DNA from: Ligustrum vulgare
Lineage: Eukaryota > Streptophyta > Magnoliopsida > Lamiales > Oleaceae
DNA length: 64,000 nucleotides
Direction: 5' to 3'
Assembly: GCA_963555705.1 (NCBI GenBank)
Contig: OY743181.1
Coordinates: forward strand, 26,230,513-26,294,512
Shown: piece after piece, positions 34,746-44,222 of the stretch
Layout of the letters: every line of letters starts with the position of its first letter
Numbering within the stretch: the first letter of the stretch is position 1
Made by a program: the position numbers and the translations under genes
Notes under the pieces: generated by a model
Database searches by the model: none
The model's input: the letters and a program-made list of their open reading frames with translations, nothing else
What the model was told of the DNA's origin: nothing

Positions 34746-34900
34746 TCACATTTCACATAATCAGCAAACAACGCAACTCAGTGTGAGAAATACAAGAAAT
34801 TCAAAGCTGAATTCAGAGATTTCCAGTTTAATTAGTCCAATCGCACCACCACTGTGAGAAATCGCAGCTGATATGAGGACTAAAATTCTTCCCATGGGTA

Positions 34901-35958
34901 AATTTAAGTTTTGCAAACAAAGATTGAATATTAATTGTGTTTAGTTTGTTTGCAGGTTTGGGAGATTGGAGGCTTTCAAGAGAATTTTCGGCTTAGGTGA
35001 AGGTTTGGTTGAAGTCAAGGTGAAGGATTGCTAGACCAAACACACCCTTGAGAAATGTTATCTAGTTTAATATAAACTTGAGTGACATTTCAGAGATTAT
35101 TGAAAGTAATTGGGGTAAAATCAAATGGTTTACAACAATAAAAATCGATTGTGGACCACAAGGTGTAGGAGTAGCGTGTATTATGAGAAAACAGATATGG
35201 TATACCTAGAGCCTTGTCTATATAGAAAGAGGTCAGATTTTTTTACTCAAGTAATAACTTTTGCTTTAGCATAAAAAATTTGCAGCAAACTTTCTCTCTC
35301 TCTTTTTTGAGTACGAGACTTGTTCTTTTTGACAGGATTTTTCCTCCTTCTAGCTTAGATTGAGCTTGATTTAGAGGATAACTTTTGGGGTTTTTTACAT
35401 AGAGAGACAGAGCTTGTTGAGAGGATTAATTTCATGGTTTTTTTTTACTCCGATCGGTGGTTGTAAGCCTACATTTTTCTTCTTGAAGTTCCAGTCAAGT
35501 TCATATTTATAGTTGTTGTTCTTGATTGTTCTTGTTTGTTTAATGGCTAGAATAATATTGTTTATGGTTTCTAAGTAGTGGTACACGGATATTACAATTT
35601 TCAACAGGTTTAGGTTCTTAAAAAACCGATCCCTAAAAACTCGATTTCTTCTTTCATAAAATCTCTCTTTTTGAATAAAATCATACCTATATTAATTGAT
35701 GACAAGGGAATATCTACTACCTTAAAGGGAAAGAGGACTTTATAAGTACTACTAATTGAGTCGAGGAATCAAATAGACTTTAATGGCACACCATCAGACT
35801 ATGTCGTATACCAAGCCACACAACTACCTTCAACTGAGAAATCATTTTGTACTTTACTATTTTGGGGTCTAATTTTATTGTGATTCGATTTTAACATTAG
35901 CATATCAGGTGGAGTAATCTAATCTCCATAGAAGTAAAATTGATTTTGTACCCACAAG
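34901..35958 (+). repeat. Probable copia 3' LTR remnant and flank
   Basis: A purine-rich AAGGTGAAGGATTGCT (about 35018) resembles a decayed copia purine tract. The following DNA has a TATA-like TCTATATAGAAAG (about 35217) and a CT-rich stretch (about 35290-35310), as in an LTR. It may belong to the copia fragment at 28262-28758 on the other side of the LINE. No second LTR is present, so the call is tentative. 35650-35958 shows nothing further. Confidence 0.35.
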
Positions 35959-36689
35959 TGATGTGTTCCGGACTCTCGACAATTGGAGTCATAGCAGGCT
36001 TGACGGGAAAATTTAATTCAAGCCAAAATAAGAATTCAACAGGTTCGACGAGCTTTGAAGATCAAACTGTGTCGAAAAGAACCAGAAAATTAAGCAGCAG
36101 GCCTTTTACGACCGTAACCTTTGGAATTATGGCTGTAAGGCAGCTATTGCAATTTTTGGGTAGAACATGACTTACGGCCGTAATCAATTTTGTCACGGTC
36201 GTAACTTCGGTATTTACGGCGGTAACTAGGCGGCGGATCAAATTTTTGCAGATTTTTAATTCCTTTTCTTTTATTTAGTTATTTTAGTATTTTACCTTAA
36301 TTAGAATTCTATTTTGAGTCAATTAGTGGCTAGGGTTTTTGTTTGCTTATTTATACGCTTTTTCCATTCATTTGTAATTCAGACTTGATTTTGATATAAA
36401 CAGTTTTTTATTGAGGATTCAATAAAAGTTATAGGTGGATTCCTATGTTTTTCGAACTTATCAAGAATATTTCTTGTGGCGTTCAAATATCGAACATATC
36501 AAATATTTGCTAAAATATTTGTGGCGTTCAAATCAGAAACTTATCATGGAGATTGGACAAATCCTTGTGGCGTTTCGAAAGTCGTGGTTCTTTATTCCGT
36601 GTCGTGAATATCGAGTTATGATTCATCCGTCAAACCACAACCTGAGTTTGGAACTTTCCGGCGTTTCTTCCGAGCTTCGAATCTCATGA
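35959..36689 (+). repeat. 5' LTR with palindrome array
   Basis: It carries five TTACGGCCGTAA-type palindromes at 36106, 36127, 36172, 36193 and 36214, several with one or two substitutions. A TATA-like TATTTATACG lies at about 36348. Its last bases, CATGA, differ by one from the CATCA of the 3' LTR. Confidence 0.9.
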
Positions 36690-37176
36690 TCTGGTATCAG
36701 AGCTGGACTCTGAATTCAGGTTTTTCTATCCAGTTTGATTTTTATGTTTATCATCGAGTCCCATAAAAATCATCCATATCTTGTTGAGTGTTTTGTTTTC
36801 AATTTTCTGAGTTTTCTTGTTCTTCGTGTCAGTAAAATTTTTCAATTTTTGATCCATATAAAAATTCAACAAAATTCAAAAGTGTTTGTTTTATTCGATT
36901 CTTATCCAAATCTTGTTCCGTTTGTTTTGTTGCGTTCGTGTCGAATTTTCGGAGTTATTAAAAAAAATTATTTTTTTTATTTTTTTATTTAATTTCAAAA
37001 ATCCATTATTCAAAAAAGAAAAAGAAAAAAAAGAGTTATTCCAAATTCAAGAACCACTTTCTTGAGTTTCTTTAACATTCTTGATATTCATTTCCTTCCA
37101 AGTCTATAAAAGTCGCTCTTGCTATTTGATATCTAAATCCTCTTCATTCTTGAATTTTTTTAACGTCACATAAGGG

Positions 37177-37521
37177 ATGGATTATGATCCGGACTGTTTA
37201 TTCCAAACTAGATGTTATGTGGATCATAAGGGATATAGTTTGGCGATTGATGGAAAGTGCTTTACTAATTTCGTTAGTAGCACTGTGATTGAACAATTAG
37301 GGTTGCCCCTAGAACCACACTATAAACCTTATAAGATGACGTGGATGAGGGAGTTTGGGAATTTCAAAGTAACCAAACAAGTTCTAGTGCCTATCACCCA
37401 GGGAAGGTATAGTGAGGATGTATGGTGTGATGTAGTGCCATTGAAATCTTATCATATTTTATTGGGAAAACCTTGGAGACATAGGAGAGAAGTTGTTTAT
37501 GATAAGAGTATGCAGATATAA
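37177..37521 (+). pseudogene. Retropepsin-like protease remnant
   Basis: The frame reads TRCYVDHKGYSLAIDGKCFT, then NFVSSTVIEQLGLPL, KPYKMTWMREFG and YHILLGKPWRHRREVVYD. It aligns by eye with the protease at about 6770-7070 of the complete gypsy element (LIIDGGSCANVAS, HILLGRPW). The active-site region reads AIDGKCF, so the second Gly and the Ser of DGGS are changed. It is therefore probably inactive. There is no gag upstream and no RT downstream. Confidence 0.75.
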
Positions 37522-38228
37522 AAATTACTTAAGAAAGGGAAAACATGCGTACTATATGGGTTGACATTAGAGGAAGTACTAGAAGATTCACGGAGGGTAA
37601 GGTAGGAGAGTAAAAAGTGGTGTAATAGGAGGCATCGTGGGGATAAGGATATTGATAAGAAGGAGGGAGACTTGAAATTAAAAACAAATAAAAAAACCCC
37701 AAAATTTGATGAGGAGAAGGTGGAATTGGGAGTTGAGGTTGAAGTTCAAGATTTGAGCGTTGAATTGGACGATCCACATTTGGGTAGCAATGAGGTAGTG
37801 CATGAGCGTGGTGATAAAAATGTGGAGATAGGAGATGTGGTTGAATTTGAGAGTAAAAATTTTGAAATGGTGGTTGAAGATGCAAAGGAAGAACGAGGTG
37901 AAGAGGAGGACCTCATGGTTCTTAAAGAAGAATTGGAGATGGTGATTAATCATGAATACAAGGATCCATACCTTCTACCTCATGAACTAACATTCCCCTC
38001 CCCGTTCTATTTAATTCTTTCTTGCAGGTTAATGGTACGTGAAAATTTGGGCAACACCACCAATGTCCAAAGGTGTTTCAACTTCAAGTCATTCACGTGA
38101 CCCCCGTTGCAGAATATTTTTGGTTGATCATGTGCAATGGCAGGAGAAATTTTCCGTTTGATCCAGGAGGTGAAGTGAAACAATAGGAACAAAGCTATTA
38201 TTCGGGACGAATCATCCTAAAGAAGGAG
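37522..38228 (+). pseudogene. Conserved acidic two-part frame of unknown function (copy 2)
   Basis: Part one (37672-38035) is a Glu/Val/Asp-rich frame beginning MKLKTNKKTPKFDEEKVELG and ending ELEMVINHEYKDPYLLPHEL. Part two (about 38091-38228) reads HVTPVAEYFWLIMCNGRRNF, then PFDPGGEVKQ, a TAG, and YYSGRIILKKEG. The same order and motifs occur at 25795-26265. Between the parts a TTTCTTGCAG|GTTAATGG sequence looks like a 3' splice site. Function unknown; the position between protease and 3' LTR fits a C-terminal gag-pol extension or an accessory protein. Confidence 0.5.
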
Positions 38229-38232
38229 GGTA

Positions 38233-38979
38233 TGATGTGTTCCGGACTCTCGACAATCGGAGTCATAGCAGGCTTGACGGGAAAATTTAAATATTCAAGT
38301 CAAAATAAGAATTTAACAGGTTCGACGAGCTTTGAAGATCAAACCATGTCGAAAAGAACCAGAAAATTAAGCAGCAGACCTTTTACGACCGTAACCTTTG
38401 GAATTACGGCCGTAACGCAGCTATTGCAATTTTTGGGCAGAACATGACTTACGGCCGTAATCAATTTTGTCACGGCCGTAACTTCGGTATTTACGACCGT
38501 AACTAGGCGGCGGATCAGATTTTTGCAGATTTTTAATTCCTTTTCTTTTATTTAGTTATTTTAGTATTTTACCTTAATTAGAATTCTATTTTGAGTCAAT
38601 TAGTGGTTAGGGTTTTTGTTTGCTTATTTATACGCTTTTTCCATTCATTGTAATTCAGACTTGATTTTGATATAAACAGTTTTTATTGAGGATTCAATAA
38701 AAGTTATAGGTGGATTCCTATGTTTTTCGAACTTATCAAGAATATTTCTTGTAGCGTTCAAATATTGAACTTATCAAATATTTGCTAGAATGTTTGTGGC
38801 GTTCAATCAGAAACTTATCAAGTAGATTGAGAAAATCCTTGTGGCGTTTTGAAAGTCGTGGTTCTTTATTCCACATCGTCGAGTCATCGCGTCGTGAATA
38901 TCTGATCATAATTCATCCGTCCAACCACAACCTGCGTTTGGAACTTTCCAAAGTTTCTTCCGCGCTTCGAATCTCATCA
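38233..38979 (+). repeat. 3' LTR with palindrome array
   Basis: Partner of 35959-36689. Palindromes lie at 38383, 38404, 38449, 38470 and 38491, again 21 bp apart within groups. The 3' end AATCTCATCA is followed by the target duplication ACAAG. Confidence 0.92.
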
Positions 38980-38984
38980 ACAAG

Positions 38985-39644
38985 TCCTGTGGACATGAGA
39001 CTTTGTTTGCACTCCTCCTTTTAAGTTCTTTACTTGACAACACATTTGGTTTCCATTTATCTTGCAGTACATCATAAAACCGCCTCATTAAAAAGTTTAA
39101 GCGGATCAATAAATATCAATTCATGTTCTTTAACGTCCAAAAGAATTTATTTTAATAGATGGGTTATAACGATATTTGAACTTAGAACGTATCTAGGTTT
39201 TGGTACCATAATTAATATTAGAAAGAAAAAAAATTATTTAATTTTGTACTTACATTACCAACTTGTATTTTCTCCATAAATCTCTGTGTCCCATATCCTG
39301 CATGCCAAAATAATGAGATCACCAATATTCTCCTAAGATAGAAATGTCATGTTCTAATAAGTCCTTAATTAGCTTCAACAAACTTATTACACATATTTAA
39401 TGTATATAAATAAATACAACATATTTAATGTATATAAATAAATACAACTACCCACTTGATGATTAAATAATCACCCATAAAACAGAGATTACATGGATCT
39501 GAATTTCAAATCTTGTATGTATGTATTAACAATGTATTTGCTTTCCTGTATATATTAATGAGTTGCCTTTACTAGACAGAATTAACCCTTGAGTAACCTA
39601 GAGGGCATGCATGCATATTTTATTATATATGTTAAATTGCTGAA

Positions 39645-39713
<69 letters not shown>

Positions 39714-40025
39714 GACATCTGATTTCTCACCGTTTAACAAGTTGGTAAAAAATTAAGGTGGGCGATCCTAAGTTTATAATAATAATAATAATAATAAAGA
39801 CATCTGATTTCTCACCGTTTAACAAGTTGGTAAAAAATTAAGGTGGGCGATCCTAAGTTTATAAAATGAGAGTAAAAATTCTAGAGAACATGGAAGTTAT
39901 GCCTCAGATTTAAATGACTGACTGAATTTTATTTTGTCACAATAATTAGGGCGTTGAATTTATAATCTTGTTTAAATAATCATAATTGGTTCTGCAATGT
40001 TTGACTCCTTTTATTTTGTGAATAA
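38985..40025. other. Intergenic DNA with microsatellite and small tandem duplications
   Basis: No secure gene. A 28-bp tandem duplication (ACATATTTAATGTATATA...) is at about 39389-39447. An (AAT)n microsatellite of about 70 bp is at 39642-39711. A unit of about 86 bp (AAAGACATCTGATTTCTCAC...TTTATA plus an AAT run) is tandemly duplicated at about 39711-39862. A minus-strand frame ending at the retrotransposon junction (38985-39109) is discussed among the findings. Confidence 0.6.
39642..39711. repeat. (AAT)n microsatellite
   Basis: About 23 uninterrupted AAT/TAA units. A second shorter AAT run lies at 39777-39797 between the two copies of the duplicated 86-bp unit. Confidence 0.95.
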
Positions 40026-40780
40026 CTAGTAATTGCACTCGTGCGATACACGAAATATATAATTGACAATTATTTATTGAATATAAGTTGTAAAAATACA
40101 ATGTCCAATATAAATTGTGCATTCATATGTAATGAAAAATACCTAGAAAAGTAAAACATAAAATTTCGACTTGCATATTTCTTTTAACAGTTAATTGTTC
40201 ATTCTCTAGTTTTCTTAATCTATTTAGGCGAAGTCAGATATGGATATGTGATTTATTTTGTACTTTACAATTTTGATTTGATTACTGAAGTCGAGCTTAC
40301 AGTTATTTGATTTCTAAATGTTCAAATGTTTATAATTTTCAAATCGTAAAATAAAATAACAAGGTCAATAAACATTTACAGAATTAATTTATCGACTCAC
40401 CATATAGCAATATAAGAATTTGTAATAACTATCTTAATACAATAATTTATTTAAATATATTAAACAAATACTTCATTTCATTACATATAAAAAAAAGCAA
40501 ATACATTACGACCAAAATTTACCTAACATTTTAAAAAATAAAAAATTGCTCAAACTTAAATTAAATGTTGCAATTTGTTAAACTTAGACTTGACAAATTT
40601 TTATGCAGTCCTATATTTAAATGAATGTAACAAATAAATAATATGAACTACAAATTTTAATTGAATGAATATTACAAATATAATTAACTTTATATACCAA
40701 AAATCATTTATACATCTCAATTTATAAATGGAGGTTTAACTTACAAGACATAAGACATTATCATTTATTTGTATAGAATT
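40026..40780 (-). mobile_element. Non-autonomous Helitron, 3' part, minus strand
   Basis: Read on the minus strand the block ends with the hairpin CGTGTATCGCACG (stem nearly perfect), about ten bases, then CTAG followed by T. This is the Helitron 3' signature (hairpin, CTRR, inserted before T). It closely matches 61643-61975 and the plus-strand copy near 12540-12959. The Tat element splits it; the 5' part continues at 52217. No Rep/helicase coding region is present. Confidence 0.7.
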
Positions 40781-41463
40781 TGTTGAGATCGCACCCAAAA
40801 TATGGCACATTGGGCCGCCAGTGAGGGCCCAACAAGGGTCCATTGGACTTTAGCCCACGATCAAAATTTTAGATATCGCCCTAGACCAATGGCCGAGGTG
40901 GAAAGGCACATGAACCCCTCCGGCCGAACTGGTTTGTGTCTGGCAGAGGCGCTTTACGCTTAGCCGAGGTATTTACAGTAGTACCTCGGATGTAAGGATG
41001 GGACAAGGCATAAAGTCAGAGATGTGACACTGCCTTTATCAAGATGTGACATGCGCTCATCCCCTACGAAATGTAGCAATGATTATAGTCAAAAAGCAAG
41101 GTTGTCACCTCCATGAGTTAGGGTGAAGACAAGTGTAAAGTATGTCACGTGTCATGATCCGAGAAAATGAGTTCCTCTATAAATAGAGCACACTTGCCTC
41201 CAAGGAAAGGGTTAGCATTTTTACTCTCTTAACTAAATATATACTCTCACTCCCTTTTCTCTCTTTTACGCATTTATATTTCCCGCACTCAAATTATACT
41301 TGCTTGACATGGCCGCTGACTTTGGCATCGGAGTGCAAACGGGAGCCACCTCGGCCCCCTTTGCAAACTGATCGTTTGTCACAGTGCGCATGAGATCCAC
41401 GTGTTCAAGAGGGAGGAGATGAGACGTGTTGGTCCAAGGTCCAGTCAGATTTTGTGGTCAACA
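40781..41463 (+). repeat. 5' LTR of Tat element
   Basis: It begins TGTTGAGATCG and ends TCAACA. TATA box TATAAATA at 41178-41185 (within CCTCTATAAATAGAGC). Nearly identical to 51530-52211, with a handful of differences. It is followed by TTTTGGAGCTGTCTGTGGGA, the likely primer-binding region; it resembles the TTTGGCGCCGTCTGTGGG seen after LTRs of related elements. Confidence 0.93.
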
Positions 41464-41589
41464 TTTTGGAGCTGTCTGTGGGAAACCATACTGCTAACCA
41501 CGAAAACACATAATGAAAAGCCACACATAGAAAGGAAGTCCTGAAAAAGGGCGAGTAACCTCTTGCAAAGGAGAGGAGAACTGCAAAGA

Positions 41590-41930
41590 CTTTGAAATAT
41601 AAGTTTAGTACCCTTGAAAAAGGCGTAAAGCTTTGAAATATAAGTTCGGTGACCTTAAAAAAGGTAAAAAGCTTTGAAACATAAGTTTATTCACCTTGAA
41701 AAAGGTAAAGGGCTTTGAAATATAAGTTCAGTGACCTTGAAAAAGGTAAAAAGCTTTGAAACATAAGTTTATTCACCTTGAAAAAGGTAAAGAGCTTTGA
41801 AACATAAGTTCGGTGACCTTGAAAAACGTAAGAAACTTTGAAACACAAGTTTATTCACCTTGAGAAAGGCTTAAAACTTTGAAACAAAAGTTTAACAACC
41901 TTGAAAAAGGCTCGGAGCATTGAGATAAAA
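41590..41930 (+). repeat. 41-bp tandem repeats in the leader
   Basis: The word CTTTGAAA(T/C)ATAAGTT recurs at 41590, 41631, 41672, 41713, 41754, 41795, 41836 and 41877, exactly 41 bp apart each time, with a decayed ninth copy. Units alternate between GTGACCTT and TTATTCACCTT inner sequences, giving an 82-bp higher-order repeat. The array lies between the primer site and gag. Confidence 0.95.
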
Positions 41931-41980
41931 AGCTATCCGTCCTTGAAAGATAAACTAAAACCAAGAAATTTCTCTGAAAC

Positions 41981-43440
41981 ATGAATGAAAGCGATGGAGA
42001 TATTAACCCCCGTAGGGGATGAAATGGCCAGCACAGTGAGGGTGAGGCTCCTCAAGGACCTCATGAGGGCGCCAATGAGGGACTGGCACAACCTAACCCA
42101 CCACGCCGGTACCGTAATCGCCGCATGTTGCGGAACATGACTCGCACGGCGGCCCAAATGCTGGAAATGCAGAAGCAGCAGATAGAACAGACTGCTGCGA
42201 TGAATGCCTACATGGCTAGAGGGTATGTTGTGAACGAACCCATGATGCCTCCACAATACCCACAGCCACATTACTCACCATCCGATGCGGCCACCGCCTC
42301 GTATTATTATCAAGATCCACAGGCTTATGCCGAGGTGGAATCCGAGCCCTTCTACGAGGAAGGCCTGGAACATGAAGCACGTGAAGAAAGAGCCCCACTC
42401 ACAGCTAGACACAGGGAGGCTTCGCCCGCAAAATCTGGCAGTGTCTTCAACCGGATAGGAGGGTTATTCAGAGGCAAGCGAGGGGGTCGAAACAATGAAG
42501 CTGAGCCTAGAAATAAGCAGGAGCGCACGCTGAAGAAGCCTTGTCGCAGAGTCGAATGCATGGGGACAAACAAGGTACGGGGGCAGAAAGGTTCACCCCC
42601 AAACTACGGCCGCTTCCTACCACCACAAAGGCAGGAGTACGCTCTGCCACTCTATGACCAATACCATGATCCAGTGTATTCCGGTCACGACGAGAACAGT
42701 GAACTACCTTCGTATGAACTGGATGACGAAGAGGAAATAAGCCCCTTCATAGAGGGCCTTCGTAGGTGCCCCGTGCCCACGACTTCGAAATGCCAGAAAT
42801 AGTAAAATATTCTAGCCGAGGTGACCCTGACGATCACCTGTTAAATTACCGTGCCAGCATGGAAATAGCCGGAGCTACCCCGGCACTGAAATGTAAAGTC
42901 TTTGCTTTTAACCCTTGAGGGAAGTGCGATACGATGGTACAAAAGACTCCCCCCTGGCAGCATCCATAGTTGGAGATATCTGAAAACGGCTTTTAAAAAT
43001 GGCTTTGTTTCCTCCAGGCCTGGCCAGCTCCCACTCCAACGCCTTCAGGATCTGAGGCAAGGAAGGGACGAATCTCTGAAAAGTTACCTAGCTCGGTTTA
43101 CTGAAGAGATGCACATCTGTGAAAATATCACCGAGGCGAAGATGTTTTCCGCTTTGAAAGGGGGACTAGATATGACAAGCATGTTTTGGAGGGATGTCCG
43201 AAGCAGGAAACCAAGGGATTACAATGCCCTCGTAGACCTGATGAATGAGGAGATTGTATCAGAAGAAATGGCTAGGGCCAGGGACAACCACCCCCAAGGA
43301 AGATACAATCTTGGGTATTCTAATGAAGCAAACCTCAAGAAAGGAGGAAACAAGGATATGATCGGCAGTATCCGAGGCTGAGCGCTGCGTCCGTTTCAGG
43401 GGACAGGGTCTAGCTTTGCAGCAGAAATCACAGAAGCTAT
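41981..43440 (+). pseudogene. Tat gag
   Basis: The ATG at 41981 (MNESDGDINPR) is followed after 13 codons by a TGA (42020-42022). The same frame reopens with MLRNMTRTAAQMLEMQKQQI at 42125, a proline/tyrosine-rich region and SVFNRIGGLFRGKRGG. After a frameshift near 42780 the gag domain follows (SSRGDPDDHLLNYRASME; then from 42902 SAIRWYKRLPPGSIHSW, FSSRPGQLPLQRLQDLRQ-like, SLKSYLARFTEEM). Further frame breaks lie near 42900 and 43380. Gag forms the particle coat. Confidence 0.88.
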
Positions 43441-44222
43441 CCCCCATTTGCACTCCAACACCCCTTCTCAAAATCCTCCCACGGCTCAAGGAAGGATGGA
43501 AAGTGGCCGAAGTGGGAAACAACCCATGATTGGGGCTTACTGCGCCTACCACAGGTACTACGGTCTTGCAACAGAAGATTGCAGGGAAATCCACATGTTG
43601 GCTGACCAAAAGGCGCAGGGGAGAAGGGGAAGTGACTTCTCCCCCGACACGGGGAGAACTCAAAAATCTGGTGGTCAGAATTTCAACCGAGCTGATAGGA
43701 GAGCTCTGTAGAAGAACTCTACTAAAGAAAGGATAGACAATCGGAAAAGAGACAGGAACAAGGGCCAGGATACTGCCTCGGCGCGTGATAAAGATACACG
43801 GGAACCACCTGTGCCTGTGGCCGACCTCCCTACTCGTGAAATCGACACAATATTGGGGGCCCCCCACCCAGGTGGGAGCACAAACAACTCCCAAAAGAGG
43901 TATATCAGAGAGGCCAAGCAGCCCACCAACGTGAATTACCATATCCATTTGCACCCTGTTTGGGTGCCTCGGACAGAATCTATCACATTTACCCAAGACG
44001 ATGCCATTGGGGTACACTTCCCACACAATGATGCGTTGGTTATCAGGGCAGTGGTGGCCCGGAATGGGTTATCACGAATGATGGTGGATGATGGTGCCTC
44101 GGTAAATGTAATTTACGGGGTAACTTTCGATAAAATGGGGATCAGCACTCCACTCATCCAGTCCCGGACCCAATTTATGGATTCACTAGGATAGCATAAC
44201 CCCCAGGGGGTCTATAACCCTT
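43441..44222 (+). pseudogene. Tat gag C-terminus and aspartic protease
   Basis: A degenerate zinc-knuckle-like region (YCAYHRYYGLATEDC, about 43540-43580) leads to the protease frame (43811-44194), with HNDALVIRAVVARNGLSRMM and the active site VDDGASVNVIYG (about 44083-44120). The equivalent of DSG reads DDG. A stop and a frame break near 44190 separate it from pol. Confidence 0.85.

Larger units (their letters stand above)
28759..34900 (-). mobile_element. L1-type LINE retrotransposon, minus strand, nearly full length but decayed
   Basis: The order on the minus strand is ORF1 (34745-33536), endonuclease, reverse transcriptase, zinc finger, RNase H, 3' UTR and a poly(A) tail seen as a 27-base T-run at 28759-28785. 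The domain set, with an RNase H after the RT, is that of plant L1 elements. The frames contain many breaks. The 5' end is placed near 34900 only by loss of recognisable sequence; I found no convincing target duplication. Confidence 0.9.
35959..38979 (+). mobile_element. Non-autonomous Ty3/gypsy element with protease remnant
   Basis: LTRs at 35959-36689 and 38233-38979 begin TGATGTGTTCCGG; the 3' copy ends AATCTCATCA and the 5' copy AATCTCATGA. The target duplication ACAAG is at 35954-35958 and 38980-38984. A primer site (TGGTATCAGAGC, about 36692) and purine tract (AAGAAGGAGGG, about 38219) are present. The 1.5-kb interior has only a protease-like frame and the conserved acidic two-part frame. 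It lacks RT and integrase and would need help from another element. Confidence 0.92.

Noticed and set aside
37672..38035. Acidic frame considered as a host gene
   Set aside because: It lies between a primer site and purine tract inside an element with LTRs and a target duplication, and a related copy is in another element, so it is element-borne.
43259..44026. 255-codon minus-strand frame across the Tat gag/protease region
   Set aside because: It lies antisense to recognisable gag and protease codons, has no domain motif and no splice or promoter support. It is a shadow frame in GC-richer coding DNA.
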